64,000 nucleotides of DNA. It comes from Echinarachnius parma (taxonomy: Eukaryota; Echinodermata; Echinoidea; Clypeasteroida; Echinarachniidae). The stretch lies in assembly GCA_037951105.1 (NCBI GenBank), contig JBAMJV010002969.1:51102-115101 (forward strand), written 5' to 3'. Positions 33,207 to 44,614 of this stretch are shown one piece after another. The notes beneath the pieces are model-generated. The model had not been told where the DNA came from. It searched no databases and worked only from the letters and a program-made list of their open reading frames with translations. Made by a program: the position numbers and the translations under genes. Every line of letters starts with the position of its first letter. The first letter of the stretch is position 1.

Positions 33207-34560
33207 AGTCCTGTAGACGATCCTATATTTTGTGTATTAGACCCGGAGACGTTCTTTAGTATAATGTTCTTTTAATAATTCATGTTTTAAATGGCTTCTA
33301 GAGAAAGTTCAGCCTAGTTGCCACCTCGGCAACAGTGGGGAACTCTTTTTAATTTAAGCATTATAAAGATAATGAGCTAATTTGCTTATTTCTGAAATAA
33401 GATCAGGGGTTATTTTCTATCTAGGAATACTACAATAGTGATCAAAACAAGTATATTAGGGTAACTTGTGGCAAGGAATCAATTTCCGGTGCTCGTTTGC
33501 AAGTGTAATATAGGCAACACCCTGAAATCCAAGATGGCTGCCCTTAATTTGCATATTTATGAATTTTATTGATTTTCAGTGGGTATACAGCCTCTAATAA
33601 GCAATATTTCCAGTGCATTATTTTCAATCACGTTATTTAATATGTAGTAAAGATATTTCATATAAGCTGCCACCTTGGCAACCTCTAGCAATGCATATTA
33701 TTTCCATAATTATGTTATTACCCTAATTTGCATATTCTCATCAAATTGAGTATATTCGGAACCGGTAAATGGTTTTGGAGGGCAACAAAACCATTTCTGA
33801 TACTAATTTCCATATATCACCATGGCAACCTTTTCAAATCCAAGATGGCTGCTAATACAATTATACATGTTATGATACACAACTTCACTATTTTGGTTAT
33901 ATTACATCAATATTATAATTTTTGGACTCATGATTATTTGAATTAGCAACTACTTGAATCACAATGTTGTTGGTTGCTTACAGTAAAACAAATATACTTT
34001 TATAAAATAAATGCTGTTAAAGTTGCCAATAGCATCATCTCCTTTATAATGCCAAATGCAGCCATCTTGGATTTATGTGGGTTGCCAAGGTGATACATCG
34101 AATTTAATATAAGAAATTAGTTTTTTGCCGCCCAAAACCTTGGAAAATTGGTATTTCTCGTCCCTTTTTACCTTCTGGGTTCGCAATATACACGATTTTA
34201 TCTGATTTCTGGGAATATGCAAATTAGGTAAATAATCGAACTATGCTAATTATATGAATTGCCAGAGGTTGCCAAGGTGGCAAACGAGCACCGAAAATGA
34301 ATTTCTTGCCCCAAATTACCCTAATGCATGTATAATTGTTTTGAACACTATTGTACTATTCCTACATATAAAATGACCCCTGATATATTTTCAGAAATAT
34401 GCAAATTAGCTTATTATCTTTATAATGCTTATACAAAAAACTTGCCCAATGTTGCCGAGGCTGAACTTTCTCTAGATACCATTTAGAACAATATGAATAA
34501 TTAAAAAACATTGTAGTAAAGAACGTGTCCAGGTCCGAGAATCATCTATAAGACTATATG
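33207..34560. mobile_element. Foldback element with gttgccacctcggcaac arms
   Basis: About 500-bp arms are visible: tagtataatgttcttttaat / cgttcttt at the left and aaagaacgtgtcc at the right, then gagaaagttcagcc pairs with ggctgaactttctc and caaatttgc...ataagatcaggggt with acccctgata. The ends are approximate. Repeated ccaagatggctgc motifs lie in the centre. Confidence 0.7.
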
Positions 34561-34679
34561 GTTTATGGAATGTTTTGCTGAACTTGAAGATGCTTGCAAA
34601 AAAAGGAAACTTTTCTACAGAGGTAAAACTTAGTGAAGTAATACAAATTTTCTTATTCGGTTTGATTCGAATAAAAGTA

Positions 34680-35080
34680 TTGTGAAAGTTACCAAAAACA
34701 TCTATATTAGCCAAACTAATTGATCAATATAAAAGAGGGTTTGAGTTGTAAAATCCAATCCTTAGAATCGTTAAATGTAGAAATATTGATTGAAGTTTCG
34801 ATTCACGCCGTCAGCATGCCGCTGAAATTGGGCCTAGATTCGTCGCTCTCCGCCGGCCTGCCGTATTGGTCGACAAGCCCGCATGCAGTACACACGTGCG
34901 CACGGTGCACTTGCATCGCTATTGCACGCATCGTATAATGTGGTTGACTGTATTGAATCTCGGTTAAATAACTTTTATATAGAGTACCGAAGTAGTGACG
35001 TCACATGCTTTTGTTATGGCATAGTAATGGTTCTACACAATTTTTCCTTTTATACTGGCCTGTGGCAGTGGGTTGGAGCT
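34680..35080. repeat. Intron module shared with 62570-62900 and 57200-57320
   Basis: Landmarks: aatccaatccttagaatcgttaaatg (aaatccgaaccttagtatcgttaaatg at 62667; aatccgaacctaagcattgttaaatg at 57290), then acacacgtgcgc. In gene A it lies upstream of exon A2 in intron 1. Confidence 0.65.
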
Positions 35081-35100
35081 GGACGAATGCCTTCTTATGG

Positions 35101-35583
35101 CGGCGTCAGACTAGAGCCACGCTCTAGCCACGATCTAGACAATAGCTGATCACAATCACTGGAATGTATCTGCAAAATGTCTTTTGTCCAATGAGAATCT
35201 GAATGGGAAGATTATCTCACATGTGTCAATAGATATCCTTCAATGAATGCACAGACAATAGCTCGCTGAACAAAAGACTAGGTCAGCAAAAGACCCACGA
35301 CCGACCCACGACCGCTTTTTAAGCTTTGGACATGTCGAAAGCGCTCGAAAGCGGTCGTGAGTCTTTGGCGTTCTACTCTTTTGTTTAGGGAGCCATTGTA
35401 TGTCCATGCATGAGAGGCTACCCTTTCACCTATGTGCGATAATCCTCCCATTCATTCGTCATTTAATCATCGTTCGGACAATGCTTCGCCTCCCACTGCC
35501 AAATTTATGAATGGGGATTAGGAGCGTAGCAATTTTATGAATGGGGATTAGGAGCGGCGCGAGAGCGTAGCTATATGTGACGG
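35101..35583. mobile_element. Second copy of the GTCA-terminated hairpin MITE
   Basis: It shares with 6404-8719 the cacgctct end, the hairpin with gacaatagctcgctgaacaaaag, and the right end ggagcggcgcgagagcgtag...gtgacgg. No LINE insert here. Confidence 0.7.
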
Positions 35584-35705
35584 GGGTATAAGCAACCGCT
35601 AAATCATTGCTTGCCTGACATTGTTTAGAACTATCACCCATGGCAATGAATACCTCTGACGTCACACTTCGGTACTTTATACCGATCATTTTATTGCTCA
35701 AATCA

Positions 35706-35915
35706 GTGGCGTAGCGTGGTCGGACTGATTGGGCGGGGGGAGGGGGGGGGGGGCACGCAAAATAATTGGGGGGGGGGGGGGGGGCACACCTTATGTATTT
35801 CTTTGTTTTTTTTTAAAAATGGCCCCTTATGTTTTCTATTGTTTTTTCAAAATTATTGGGGGGGGGGGGGAGCACAGGCCCCCCGTGCCCCCCCCCCCCC
35901 GTAGCTACGTCACTG
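35706..35915. mobile_element. G/C-run repeat with gtggcgtagc...gctacgtcac ends
   Basis: Inverted ends cagtggcgtagc and gtagctacgtcactg surround several poly-G runs. Similar ends occur at 47895-48345. Confidence 0.6.
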
Positions 35916-36091
35916 GCTCAAATAGTCGAATTCCGAACAGTTTTTGTCCGAATCTTTACATTAACAGATAAGTTATGATATATTCTTTCACATGGTAGGT
36001 GATGAAAGCATTTTTTTTTTCTTCATAATTTGTATGTAGGCCGTTTCCGAATACTGTTATTTGGCTTTAAAGTTACAATTTGTAGCATTAC

Positions 36092-36193
36092 GCTAAATTC
36101 AAGAGTCGTCCTGCCATCCTGCATGTCGATATGTTTTCCCAGCGTCATGAAGCCATGACAAAGTCGTTCAGCTTTGGTCCAGAAAGAGGCCAT
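36092..36193 (-). CDS. Gene A exon A1: start of a TIR-domain protein of unknown family
   Basis: It encodes 34 residues starting MASFWTKAERLCHGFMTLGK and ending TTLEFS at donor AGC|GTAATG. The ATG at 36193 has a strong context (acgATGG). A T-rich acceptor (ttctttttttttttgtag) lies 22 bp upstream, and a TGA occurs in frame between, so this is read as the first coding exon preceded by a 5' UTR. Joined with A2-A5 it gives about 362 residues: unknown alpha/beta N-terminus, helical segment, Ser-rich linker, and TIR from about residue 203. The layout suggests a cytoplasmic TIR adaptor (inference). No signal peptide or membrane segment is seen. Confidence 0.7.
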
Positions 36194-36282
36194 CGTCTCA
36201 TCGATTCAGAACTACAAAAAAAAAAAGAATGTATGGAAAAGAGTAATTTAAAATTGAAATAGTAAAACATGTCTTATACATA

Positions 36283-36432
36283 CACCTATAGCAGCCAACC
36301 TGCCTAAAGCGGCCACCAAACATGTTCCACTGCAGAGGAAAACAATGATATAGAGTCTATCGTTGGAACTCACCTATGTACTGCAGTGGTCACTTGTTCG
36401 TTTCCCTCGGCTGGTCGCTATACACAGGTTTG
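36283..36432. mobile_element. Diverged short copy of the AGTCAAACC element
   Basis: agccaacctgcctaaagcggccacc at the left and ggtcgctatacacaggtttgat at the right match the ends of 38260-39198. Confidence 0.55.
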
Positions 36433-36439
36433 ATGGTAG

Positions 36440-37550
36440 TTGTGCCTTTGTGGGCTATGGAAATCATATTCTTAATGTCAACGTTCAAAGAATCACTGAT
36501 AATAGGTTTCATTTGGTGAGTTTGCGAATTTCTTGCCAAGAAATTAATTCAATGATTATTACAAAATTATTATGTTCATTATAGGTGCACTACCGAGAAA
36601 ATTGTGTTGAATTTATTCAAATTGATAATCAATTAATTACGTTCTTTTATTGTCATATAACAAATTGTATTAACTTGTCAATTGCCTAGCTAAAGAAGAA
36701 CCATGTTTGATAGCTCATGCTCCATTTGACTAACAATTTATTGCATTTGCCCTTTATTTTAGCAGATAAGAATTTCGCAGTAGTAACCTCCGCCCCCTAC
36801 AAGACAAGGGGTTAACTGCATATCATTAACCCCTTATCCCATTTGCCATGTAAAATACATGCAAGTCAAAGCTGCCCTCATTGTCCAAGAAAACACTGGG
36901 GAAATTCCCTGTCTTCCTAGCCTCAATCTAGATGTTTTTTCACACTATTGTCTATTGATCAATTTGATGCTAACATATAATGGTCAAGATTTTGTTTGGC
37001 TTTGTTCTGTTAATCTTCTAAGTAGTTCAAAGCTGGTTGTAAATAATTCCTTAGAGTCACAAATTGGCCTATACATTCGATGTTATACTTGGAATGCAAT
37101 ACAAAAGCTATCGACTGTCCAAACAATATCTATTGATTGAAATGCTATCTATTCAGACAGTCACAAACACAACACAAATTGTGTAATCCTTCCTGGCACT
37201 GGCTTCCATTGTAATTGTATCATATTATTGTAGTTTCAGGAGGAATTTGGGAAGTTGACTGGGCAGAAGCCTAAACATGTAAACAACTGGTCTACTTTTG
37301 TATTTAGAGGGCAGTACAGCTTTGACACAGATCCATTGCAGTATTTCTAAAGATCAGATATTCTCAAATAGGAATTAAAAGTACTTTTGACATCAGAAGG
37401 CTCAATGTAAGTTTCAAATTGTGTTTAATGTTACCCTCCCCCTATCCACAGTTGGTTTATTTGGTGAGATTATACTTAATTATAGCTAGAAATATTTTTA
37501 AATTTTTGGTTAATCTCACAATCTTTTTTTACTGTGTTTACTATATGGCA
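36440..37550. other. Spacer upstream of gene A, nothing recognised
   Basis: AT-rich, no splice-bounded coding frame. It may hold the gene A promoter or 5' UTR exons, which cannot be identified by eye. Confidence 0.5.
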
Positions 37551-37554
37551 TAGG

Positions 37555-38025
37555 TGTTAGAGTGCCTCCGCCCAACGAATTTGAGGAGGTTATGTTTTCG
37601 GTACCGTTTGTTTGTTCCTGTGTTCGTCCTAATCTGTGTTCGTCACCAGTCTCCTGCCCACAATTTCACAGATATCTCAACCAATTTTTCGTAGAAGCTT
37701 CGTGTTCATCTAGAATAGATCCCATCAAATTTTCACGGTCAAAAGTCAAGGGCATAATGATAAAAATTGAAATTTTAATAAATTTCCCCTGTCGCCATCC
37801 TCCCCGATACGTGCACAACCGAATAGGAAGTGATAAATGCCATGCATGCGATAATTGCTGCCGTGCATGCGTCGGCATGCACCAAGACGATCGTTAGAGT
37901 GCAAACAAATTGTAGGTACCGTTTATATGAATTTCGGGCAGACTATTTTTACCTCTGCCAGCGAAGTTGAGGTCAAGGTCACGCAAACATCAAAATTCGA
38001 GTGTTGGCGGAGGTATGCACTCCCT
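37555..38025. mobile_element. Repeat with gcctccgccc...ggcggaggta ends
   Basis: The left gagtgcctccgcccaacgaa and right gttggcggaggtatgcactc are inverted. The interior has gaggaggttatgttttcgg and atctcaaccaatttttcg. About 460 bp; no intact gene. Confidence 0.6.
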
Positions 38026-38259
38026 GAGTGCACTGAGTCTAGTTTTGTCTGTTGTTTAAACCGTCTTATACAAATGAGTAACATATTTGCATAATTTATA
38101 TATAGAAATAGATACATAATTGTTTACCCTTATTCATTTTTTATGACTGACTAGTATTTGCCTATAAATTGTATTATTTTTACAAAGGCCCATGGTCAAA
38201 ATATCACCATAGGAAATTGTGTCACGGAGTTTTGTTTTATTTTAACTTTTAATCTAGTA

Positions 38260-39198
38260 CAGTCAAACCTGCTAATGCGACCACCTGTTTATAGCGCCCA
38301 CCTGCTCATGACGACCGCTCTCTGGTCCCCCGTGAAAAATCATGTGTTAAGCGGCCTGCCTAATGCGACCACCTGCCTAACGCGACCAGCGACCACCCCA
38401 TTTGGGTCCCGACGCACGTTTAAACCTGTGTATAGCGACCAAAAATAGCGCTTGAGCGACCAAGGCACCAATAAGTTTGCCTTTGGTCAATGCATAACTC
38501 AATTCATTAAAAAGGCCTAACCGACACCAAAATATCATTCAGACTCATAAACAAAGATTATTCGTTCCCTTCACTGCAGTACCTAATGCTGATCCTGAAA
38601 ATGAAATGCGTCACACAAAGACACATCACTCAACATCACAATCGAATTTGAAATCTAACAAGTATTTTAATATCCTAGGCGGGGTTTTTTCCCATGTTTC
38701 TAATTATGTTCAAAGATAATCCGTTTTTCGACCAATATCACTTTTTAATCCAGTCATACAAGAAAAGGCTATTCGAAATCCTTAATTTCGCATCTTGACT
38801 TCAGAATTCTATAGAAAACTCTTTATGAGCATTTAAAGTGCAGGTGAATCTCTTGAGTCTATTGATGAGTAAATAAATTGACACATTTTGTAATTTCAAT
38901 TTCACGTACAATACAAAGATAATCGTACATGCACAAACATGTAATATCATTTGAAATGTAATGCCAATTCATGTATAATTTCCATTTTTTTTTTTGGTTA
39001 TGCATGCAAAAAACACTTGAATAAACTACTAACATGGGAGTGTACCGATGCCATTTAATTACACATGTGCATAGGAGCATGATATTTATATGCGACAAGA
39101 AATTCAAAATGGCGGCCTACCTGTCTAATGCGACCACCTGTCCATAGCGGCCACTTTTCGCCGGTCCCTTGAGTGGTCGCCATAGACAGGTTTGACTG
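38260..39198. mobile_element. Non-autonomous element with CAGTCAAACCTG ends, TA target
   Basis: TA at 38258-38259 and 39199-39200 flanks CAGTCAAACCTG and CAGGTTTGACTG. Subterminal regions repeat gcgaccacctg. Another copy lies at 61845-62328 and a remnant at 36283. Confidence 0.8.
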
Positions 39199-39367
39199 TA
39201 TATCATACATACATGTTTGTATGTTGAAAGGAAGGTAATGGTATACAATGTATCGCTTTAGTTAGGACCACCACTCTTCCAATGATATATGTGGTGTACC
39301 GTAAGCTTTCTCTTCCTTTCTTCTGTCGGTCTTTGTGTCTCTCCCCTCTCGCTTTAAGTTAAAGAAC

Positions 39368-39402
39368 ACACACACACAAACACACACACACACACACACA
39401 CC

Positions 39403-39466
<64 letters not shown>

Positions 39467-39470
39467 TACA
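39368..39470. repeat. (CA)n microsatellite
   Basis: About 100 bp of nearly pure CA. Confidence 0.95.
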
Positions 39471-39537
39471 CTTTTTTATTGTTATGATTTTTATTTCTCC
39501 AAATTAACATAACATTTACAATTGAATAACATTTTAA

Positions 39538-40094
39538 AGGGCAATGAAACCCAAGCAAAATGTTGCTTTCACAGTCTTGAAGAGATTAAGAAGAATAATC
39601 TCTGAAAGTTAGGGCATAATCGGGTACAAAACCAGAAAACTACGGCTCTTTGAAGATGTCCATTTATTCCAATGGGGAACTCAAATTGGCAACGCACTCT
39701 GATAAGTGTGTGGACAACTCCCCATATGTTTTGTACACAAATGTTCCCATTTTTACAGTTTTCTTCATAGTCACATTTTTCCATTCCCCCAACTCAGGAT
39801 ATGTTATGTATAAAAGCATTCTACAAAACATATGTTGAACTCGAACGAAGGGTAAACATGCATTTTGAGAAAATTGACTAAAACTGCAATTTTGTGTACA
39901 AAATGTATGGGGAGTTGTCCACAACTCTGCCAGAGTGCGTTGCCAATTTGAGTCACTCAAAGAAATACATGGCTCTTTTCAAAGAGCCATAGTTTTCTTA
40001 TTTCTTGACCGATTGTGCTCAAATTTTCAGAGACTATTCATTATATTTAGTGTCTTATAGTGCATACAACAATTTGTCTGGATTTCATTGTCCT
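39538..40094. mobile_element. TTAA foldback element, AGGGCAATGAAACC family
   Basis: TTAA lies at 39534-39537 and 40095-40098. The ends are AGGGCAATGAAACC and (reversed) AGGACAATGAAATCC. Arms such as ggcaacgcactctgataagtg and ccagagtgcgttgcc pair across a centre near 39810. Confidence 0.75.
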
Positions 40095-40387
40095 TTAAAT
40101 AATACAAGTTTACATCTCAAGTGTACAAATCAAGTGTAATGCACACAAATTAAACACAATGGAGATTTAACAATAGATAAAAAGAAGTAAGACATGCTAC
40201 TTCTCCCTTCCCCACCGCCCCCTCTAACCGCCCCCTCCCCCCACCCCCTTGCACACTCACCCTCTCCCCCCTGCCCCGGAAATCTGCTCATATTCTTACA
40301 AATAATGTTTACAAAATACATACTTAAATCAATTCTTTTGAAATGTTACAAGCTCACGGGAGAAACATCGCGTATGAAGAGTTCATT

Positions 40388-40964
40388 CTTTCAATAGTAT
40401 TCTAATTTTACCGTTTCCCATTTTTGTAAATGTAATCCTAATTTCCCCCATTTTAGTTGCTATTCCCTTTTCCTGGTCCTTATAATCTAATAACAGTTTC
40501 TGAATTGTATCAATATTTGGTAAAACACCCTCTTTTCTAAATACAAATAAAATATATTTTACCATAAAAATAATGGTGTTACAACATTTTATTCTATTTG
40601 AATTACCTGACAATCCAACAAAAATATCCCGCCAATTTAAGTCCTTTATTTCATCTAACTCAAAACGTTGTATCAAAGCTTGCCATATCAATTTTACATT
40701 TAAACAAAATAAAAATATATGCGAATATGTTTCCCTTTCCCGTTTACAGTACGAACACAAGTTATCTTCAACAAATCCAAATCTAAATACTAGTAAATGA
40801 TTTTTAGTATAAATTGCCCCATGCAGTAATTTAACTTGAAACTCTCTCTGTTTCCCAATCATTAATGTTATTCTTGGTCTAAAAAAACATTCATACATTT
40901 CTATATCTATAAAATTAAAATAATTTTGTCCGTCTCTTATCTGTAAATCATATGACTTTTGCAA
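40388..40964 (-). pseudogene. LINE C-terminal fragment with a zf-RVT-type zinc region
   Basis: The 190-residue open frame has FQVKLLHGAIYTKNHL, then NLCSYCKRERETYSHIFLFC, a CxxC...HxxxxC zinc-binding pattern, then W-Q-A. That is the signature downstream of RT in L1/Tx1-clade elements. RT and endonuclease are absent, so it is a 5'-truncated copy. The frame is intact with stop TAA near 40386. Confidence 0.7.
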
Positions 40965-41039
40965 TTCTTTAATAAAATAATCATATATTGTCTATTCGTT
41001 CGTCATTGTCTGACGTGTCCTATATCAAGCACTTCAAAT

Positions 41040-41060
41040 ATGGCTGTTCGTGTGGCTGTG
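41040..41060 (+). CDS. Carbonyl-reductase-like gene, exon 1 (MAVRVAV)
   Basis: A 7-codon first exon, ATGGCTGTTCGTGTGGCTGTG, is followed by donor GTATGT. It joins in phase 0 to exon 2 and completes the first beta strand before the NADPH-binding TGSNKGLG motif. A very short first exon is plausible only because of that fit. Upstream sequence (caagcacttcaaat) gives a neutral start context. Confidence 0.75.
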
Positions 41061-41428
41061 GTATGTAGACCTACACAACATTATATTAACATCCATTGTA
41101 TGTGTGTAGTGTTTGTTCAGGATCTTGACAATATTACTGGATCTCTTTAATGTTTACGGTGAAATGTTATAGGCCCATGAAGTACAGGTTCGGTTTTGTA
41201 TAAATGCATGCATTGAATCCGTGAACGAACTTTGTACTTTCATACCCGTCTGTTTTATTTTGTTTCTATTCGTAGCCCACTGAATCCTTGAACGGTAAAA
41301 TATTATATCCGCACTCTAATATCACAAACATATTTGTATTATAGTTTGGAGCTCATTGGGGGCTTTACTCCAAGTTTCCTTTATCATGGTGTTGTACATG
41401 TATAATGTTGATATTTCACATCAACTAG

Positions 41429-41660
41429 GTGACGGGTAGTAATAAAGGACTCGGGCTGGCGATAGTCCGCTCACTCTGCCGCCATCTTGGACAAAATGAG
41501 GGGCGTGGCCAGGCGGCCGTTGCACTACTTCAGAAAGAGGGACTTTCCCCAAGGTTTCACCAACTCGACCTCACTGATCAAGCCTCGATCCAACGGTTAC
41601 ATAACCATGTGGAGAATGCACACGGTGGGCTCGACATCCTAGTCAACAACGCTGCACTAA
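41429..41660 (+). CDS. Carbonyl-reductase-like SDR, exon 2: cofactor-binding half
   Basis: After acceptor catcaactag it reads V-TGSNKGLGLAIVRSLCRHL, the GxxxGxG dinucleotide-binding turn of classical SDRs. Then RGQAAVALLQKEGLSPRFHQ and LDLTDQASIQRL follow, and it ends with GGLDILVNNAA (the NNAG-type stabilising motif). RGQAAV...GLSPRFHQLD is diagnostic of CBR1-type carbonyl reductases, which reduce carbonyl compounds with NADPH in the cytosol. Between LCRH and RGQAAV it is about 7 residues shorter than usual. The missing part is the second beta strand with its T-x-R NADP-binding motif, so binding may be impaired. The end of the exon is uncertain: GTTCAC at 41661 or GTATCC at 41669. Confidence 0.85.
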
Positions 41661-41696
41661 GTTCACCCGTATCCATTCAGATAGTCCTTCTATAGT

Positions 41697-42110
41697 AAAC
41701 AAATATACCATGCACCGAGAGCCTCTAGTTGAAATTATGGATTCCGAGGTGACAGGAAAAGCACTATTTTCTGAGGGGCGCAAGCACCGAAGAAAATCAG
41801 TTCCTTTTCTGTCACCGAGGAATCCTTAATTTCACTAGTGGCTCGAAATAGTAAGCAAATATTTACCGTTGGTGAAGGTGATGGGACAAACTATCACTTC
41901 CGAGGCGATCTGGATGTAGCTATCTTTCCGAAGCGAAGCTGAGGAAAGATAGCGTATACATTCAGATCGCCGAGGAAGTGATAGTTTGCCATCGCCTGAA
42001 ACCAAAAGGTGATTATTTGCTTTATATTCCACATCAATTATTTTGATCACAAACGACCTATAACTAACACAAAGGACTAAAAAGTTTGGAATATTGAGCA
42101 ATTGATCGAG
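41697..42110. repeat. Two hairpin elements in the reductase intron
   Basis: At 41735-41835 gattccgaggtgacaggaaa pairs with tttctgtcaccgaggaatcc. At 41885-41995 caaactatcacttccgaggc pairs with gaggaagtgatagtttg around a short gaagcgaagctgag loop. The second hairpin recurs at 45695-45855. Confidence 0.75.
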
Positions 42111-42460
42111 TCTTTTATTCTAATTTCGTCAATCCTGCACATGAACAAGTTTATGATTAAAAGTCAAAGACGCTTATACCATTGTCTAGTAAGCGTAGCC
42201 GCGCGCAAACGTTGCGCATCAGCGCGCTACCTTCTGCGCACTAACGCGCGCACACGTATACTTGCGCGCGAACAATTGAATATCTACACAGTGCAACGCA
42301 CTTTTACCGACTATCTAGTGAGTGCAACGCACTTTCACCCAAAATATCTACACAGTGTAACGAACTTTTCTTCTCCCATCAATGATGGGCGAAACTATAT
42401 TTCATCACGTGATTAACTTTTGACCAATCGTAGAGCAAGATTCTTAGTATGTGGAATATA

Positions 42461-43934
42461 ATGCATGATATATTTGTTTTATATCCTTCGCATAATCATA
42501 ATAATCGCAAAAATAAATGATTTCAATAAAATTAAAGAAACATATAAAGAAAAACAAAACATTGATCATGGAATCATCAATGCACTGACTATGTTCTGTT
42601 TGTGACACTGACCCCCTTTGCGCAATAGTCCTAGCGCAGAGCGCGTATTGCGCTATCTTTCCATTCATGGTTACGCGCATTAACAACTAATGAGCACCCA
42701 AATGCAAAACGCGCGCATCAAAGTGAATAATTAACCCGCTTTACATACACACGTGTAATTGTATGGATAAAATAGCTATTCGTACATTACATATACAGCT
42801 AGTGCAGTGCACACCGCGGCTGATTGTTAAATGACGAATTAGTGTCACGACCACAGAAGGACAACGATGCACTATGTGCACCATTGTCGGAATTTTAAAA
42901 TTCGAATACCCCTACGTAATACATGAAATGCATCTCTAGAATGTTCTTTGGAACTTATTGATATTCACGGGTGAAAATATTCTGTATTTCTTTTTAAATA
43001 ACTCTTTGGGAATTCTCGTCGAGCATCTTTCGCACGCTAAACCAAGACCTCTGCTCGCAGGGAAGTTTTTATAACGCATCTCTATGGGCTCAATATGATC
43101 ACCCGGCGTCTACGTCATTCATGGTATAGCACTTATTATATCCTACATGAATGAAATCCTGTTCAGTGATTGGTCTACATAGCGTCATGTGACCAAACAT
43201 AGTTATGCCCATGGAGAAAAATGTGCTATGCGTGACGTCATTCATGGAATAGTAAATGCTATTCCATGAATGACGTCATAGACGCCGGGTGATCATATTG
43301 AGCCCATAGAGATGCGTGTTATAAATCTTCCCTGCGAGCAGAGGTATTGTTTTAGCCTGCGAAAGATGCTCGACGAGATTTCTCAAAGAGTTATTTAAAA
43401 AGAAATACAGCACATTTTCACCCGTGAATATCAATAAGTTCAAAAGAATATTCTAGAGATGCATTTCATGTATAACGTAGCGGTATTCGAATTTTAAAAT
43501 TACGACAATGGTGCACATAGTGCATCGTTGTCCTTCTGTGGTCGTGACACTCATTCGTCATTTAACAATCGGCCGCCGTGTGCACTGCACTAGCTGTATG
43601 TGTAATGTACGAATAACTATTTTCTCCATACAATTACACGTGTGTAGTATTTAAAGCAGGTTAATTAATCACTTTGATGCGCGCGTTTTGCATTTGGGTG
43701 CGCATTAGTTGTTAATGCGCGTAACCATGAATGGAAAGATAGCGCAATACGCGCTCTGCGCTAGGTCTATTGCGCAAAGGGGGTCAGTGTCACAAACAGA
43801 ACATAGTCAGTGCAGTGATGGTTCCATGATCAATGTTTTGGTTTTCTTTATATTTTTCTTTAACTTAATTGAAATCATTTATTTTTGCGATGATTATGAT
43901 TATGCAAAGGATATAAAACAAATATATCATGCAC
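42461..43934. repeat. 1.5-kb inverted repeat, arms about 670 bp
   Basis: Arm 42461-43130 is the inverse of 43258-43934, with few mismatches over the whole length (e.g. ctatgttctgtttgtgacactg pairs with cagtgtcacaaacagaacatag). The 127-bp spacer has its own inverted gacgtcattcatggaatag motif. Transcription through it would give a long hairpin RNA. Confidence 0.85.
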
Positions 43935-44215
43935 TATTTCGAGCCACTAGTGAAATTATGGATTCCGAGGTGACAGGAAAAGCACTATGTTCTTCGGGTC
44001 TACGACCCTCAGAACATAGTGCTTTTCCTGTCACCTCGGAATCCATAATTTCAACTAGAGGCTCTCAGTGCATGGTATATTTGTTTACTATACCATGAAT
44101 GACGTCACGTATAGCACATTTTTCTCCATGGGCATTACTATGTTTGGTCACATGACGCTATGTAGACCAATCACTGAACAGGATTTCATTAATGAAGGAT
44201 ATCATACAGAATATT
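43935..44215. repeat. Hairpin gaggtgacaggaaaagcac plus inverse of the 43.13-kb spacer
   Basis: gattccgaggtgacaggaaaagcactatgttct pairs almost perfectly with its inverse at 44013-44045. Sequence 44088-44210 is the inverse of 43130-43257 (ggtctacatagcgtcatgtgac and its complement). Confidence 0.75.
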
Positions 44216-44610
44216 GAACACTAAATCACTCAAACACATTTCCTCCATTGACGTAAAACTATATGTTTGCCCCACCCCCGATATTTTCATTGGAGGGGCC
44301 ACTGCCCCTGCCCCCAGGATCAACACCTCGGTATGATGGCGATCGATTCAAGATGTTTGACACGAAACATTTCATACTGTAATTTTATGTTGAATTAGAA
44401 ATGCGCATAGTTTTCATGAAAAGATCACGGGGGAAGAGCTTATAATCGTATTCAAAGAGTCCTCACAAAATGGCGCAGTTGACCCCGTCCCCCTCTTGTT
44501 TTTAGTTCTTTGAAATTGTAGATGTTTGCGCTAAAGTAAACACAAGCACCTGGAATTCATTAACAAATATGAGCAAATCCGAGTGACGCCGTGAAAAATG
44601 TGTAACATGG
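44216..44610. other. Intron sequence, nothing recognised
   Basis: No exon or shared repeat seen. Confidence 0.5.
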
Positions 44611-44614
44611 TTAA

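Noticed and set aside
37562..38094. Frames of 111 and 79 residues
   Set aside because: They lie within an element with inverted cctccgcc ends and show no domain or splice support.
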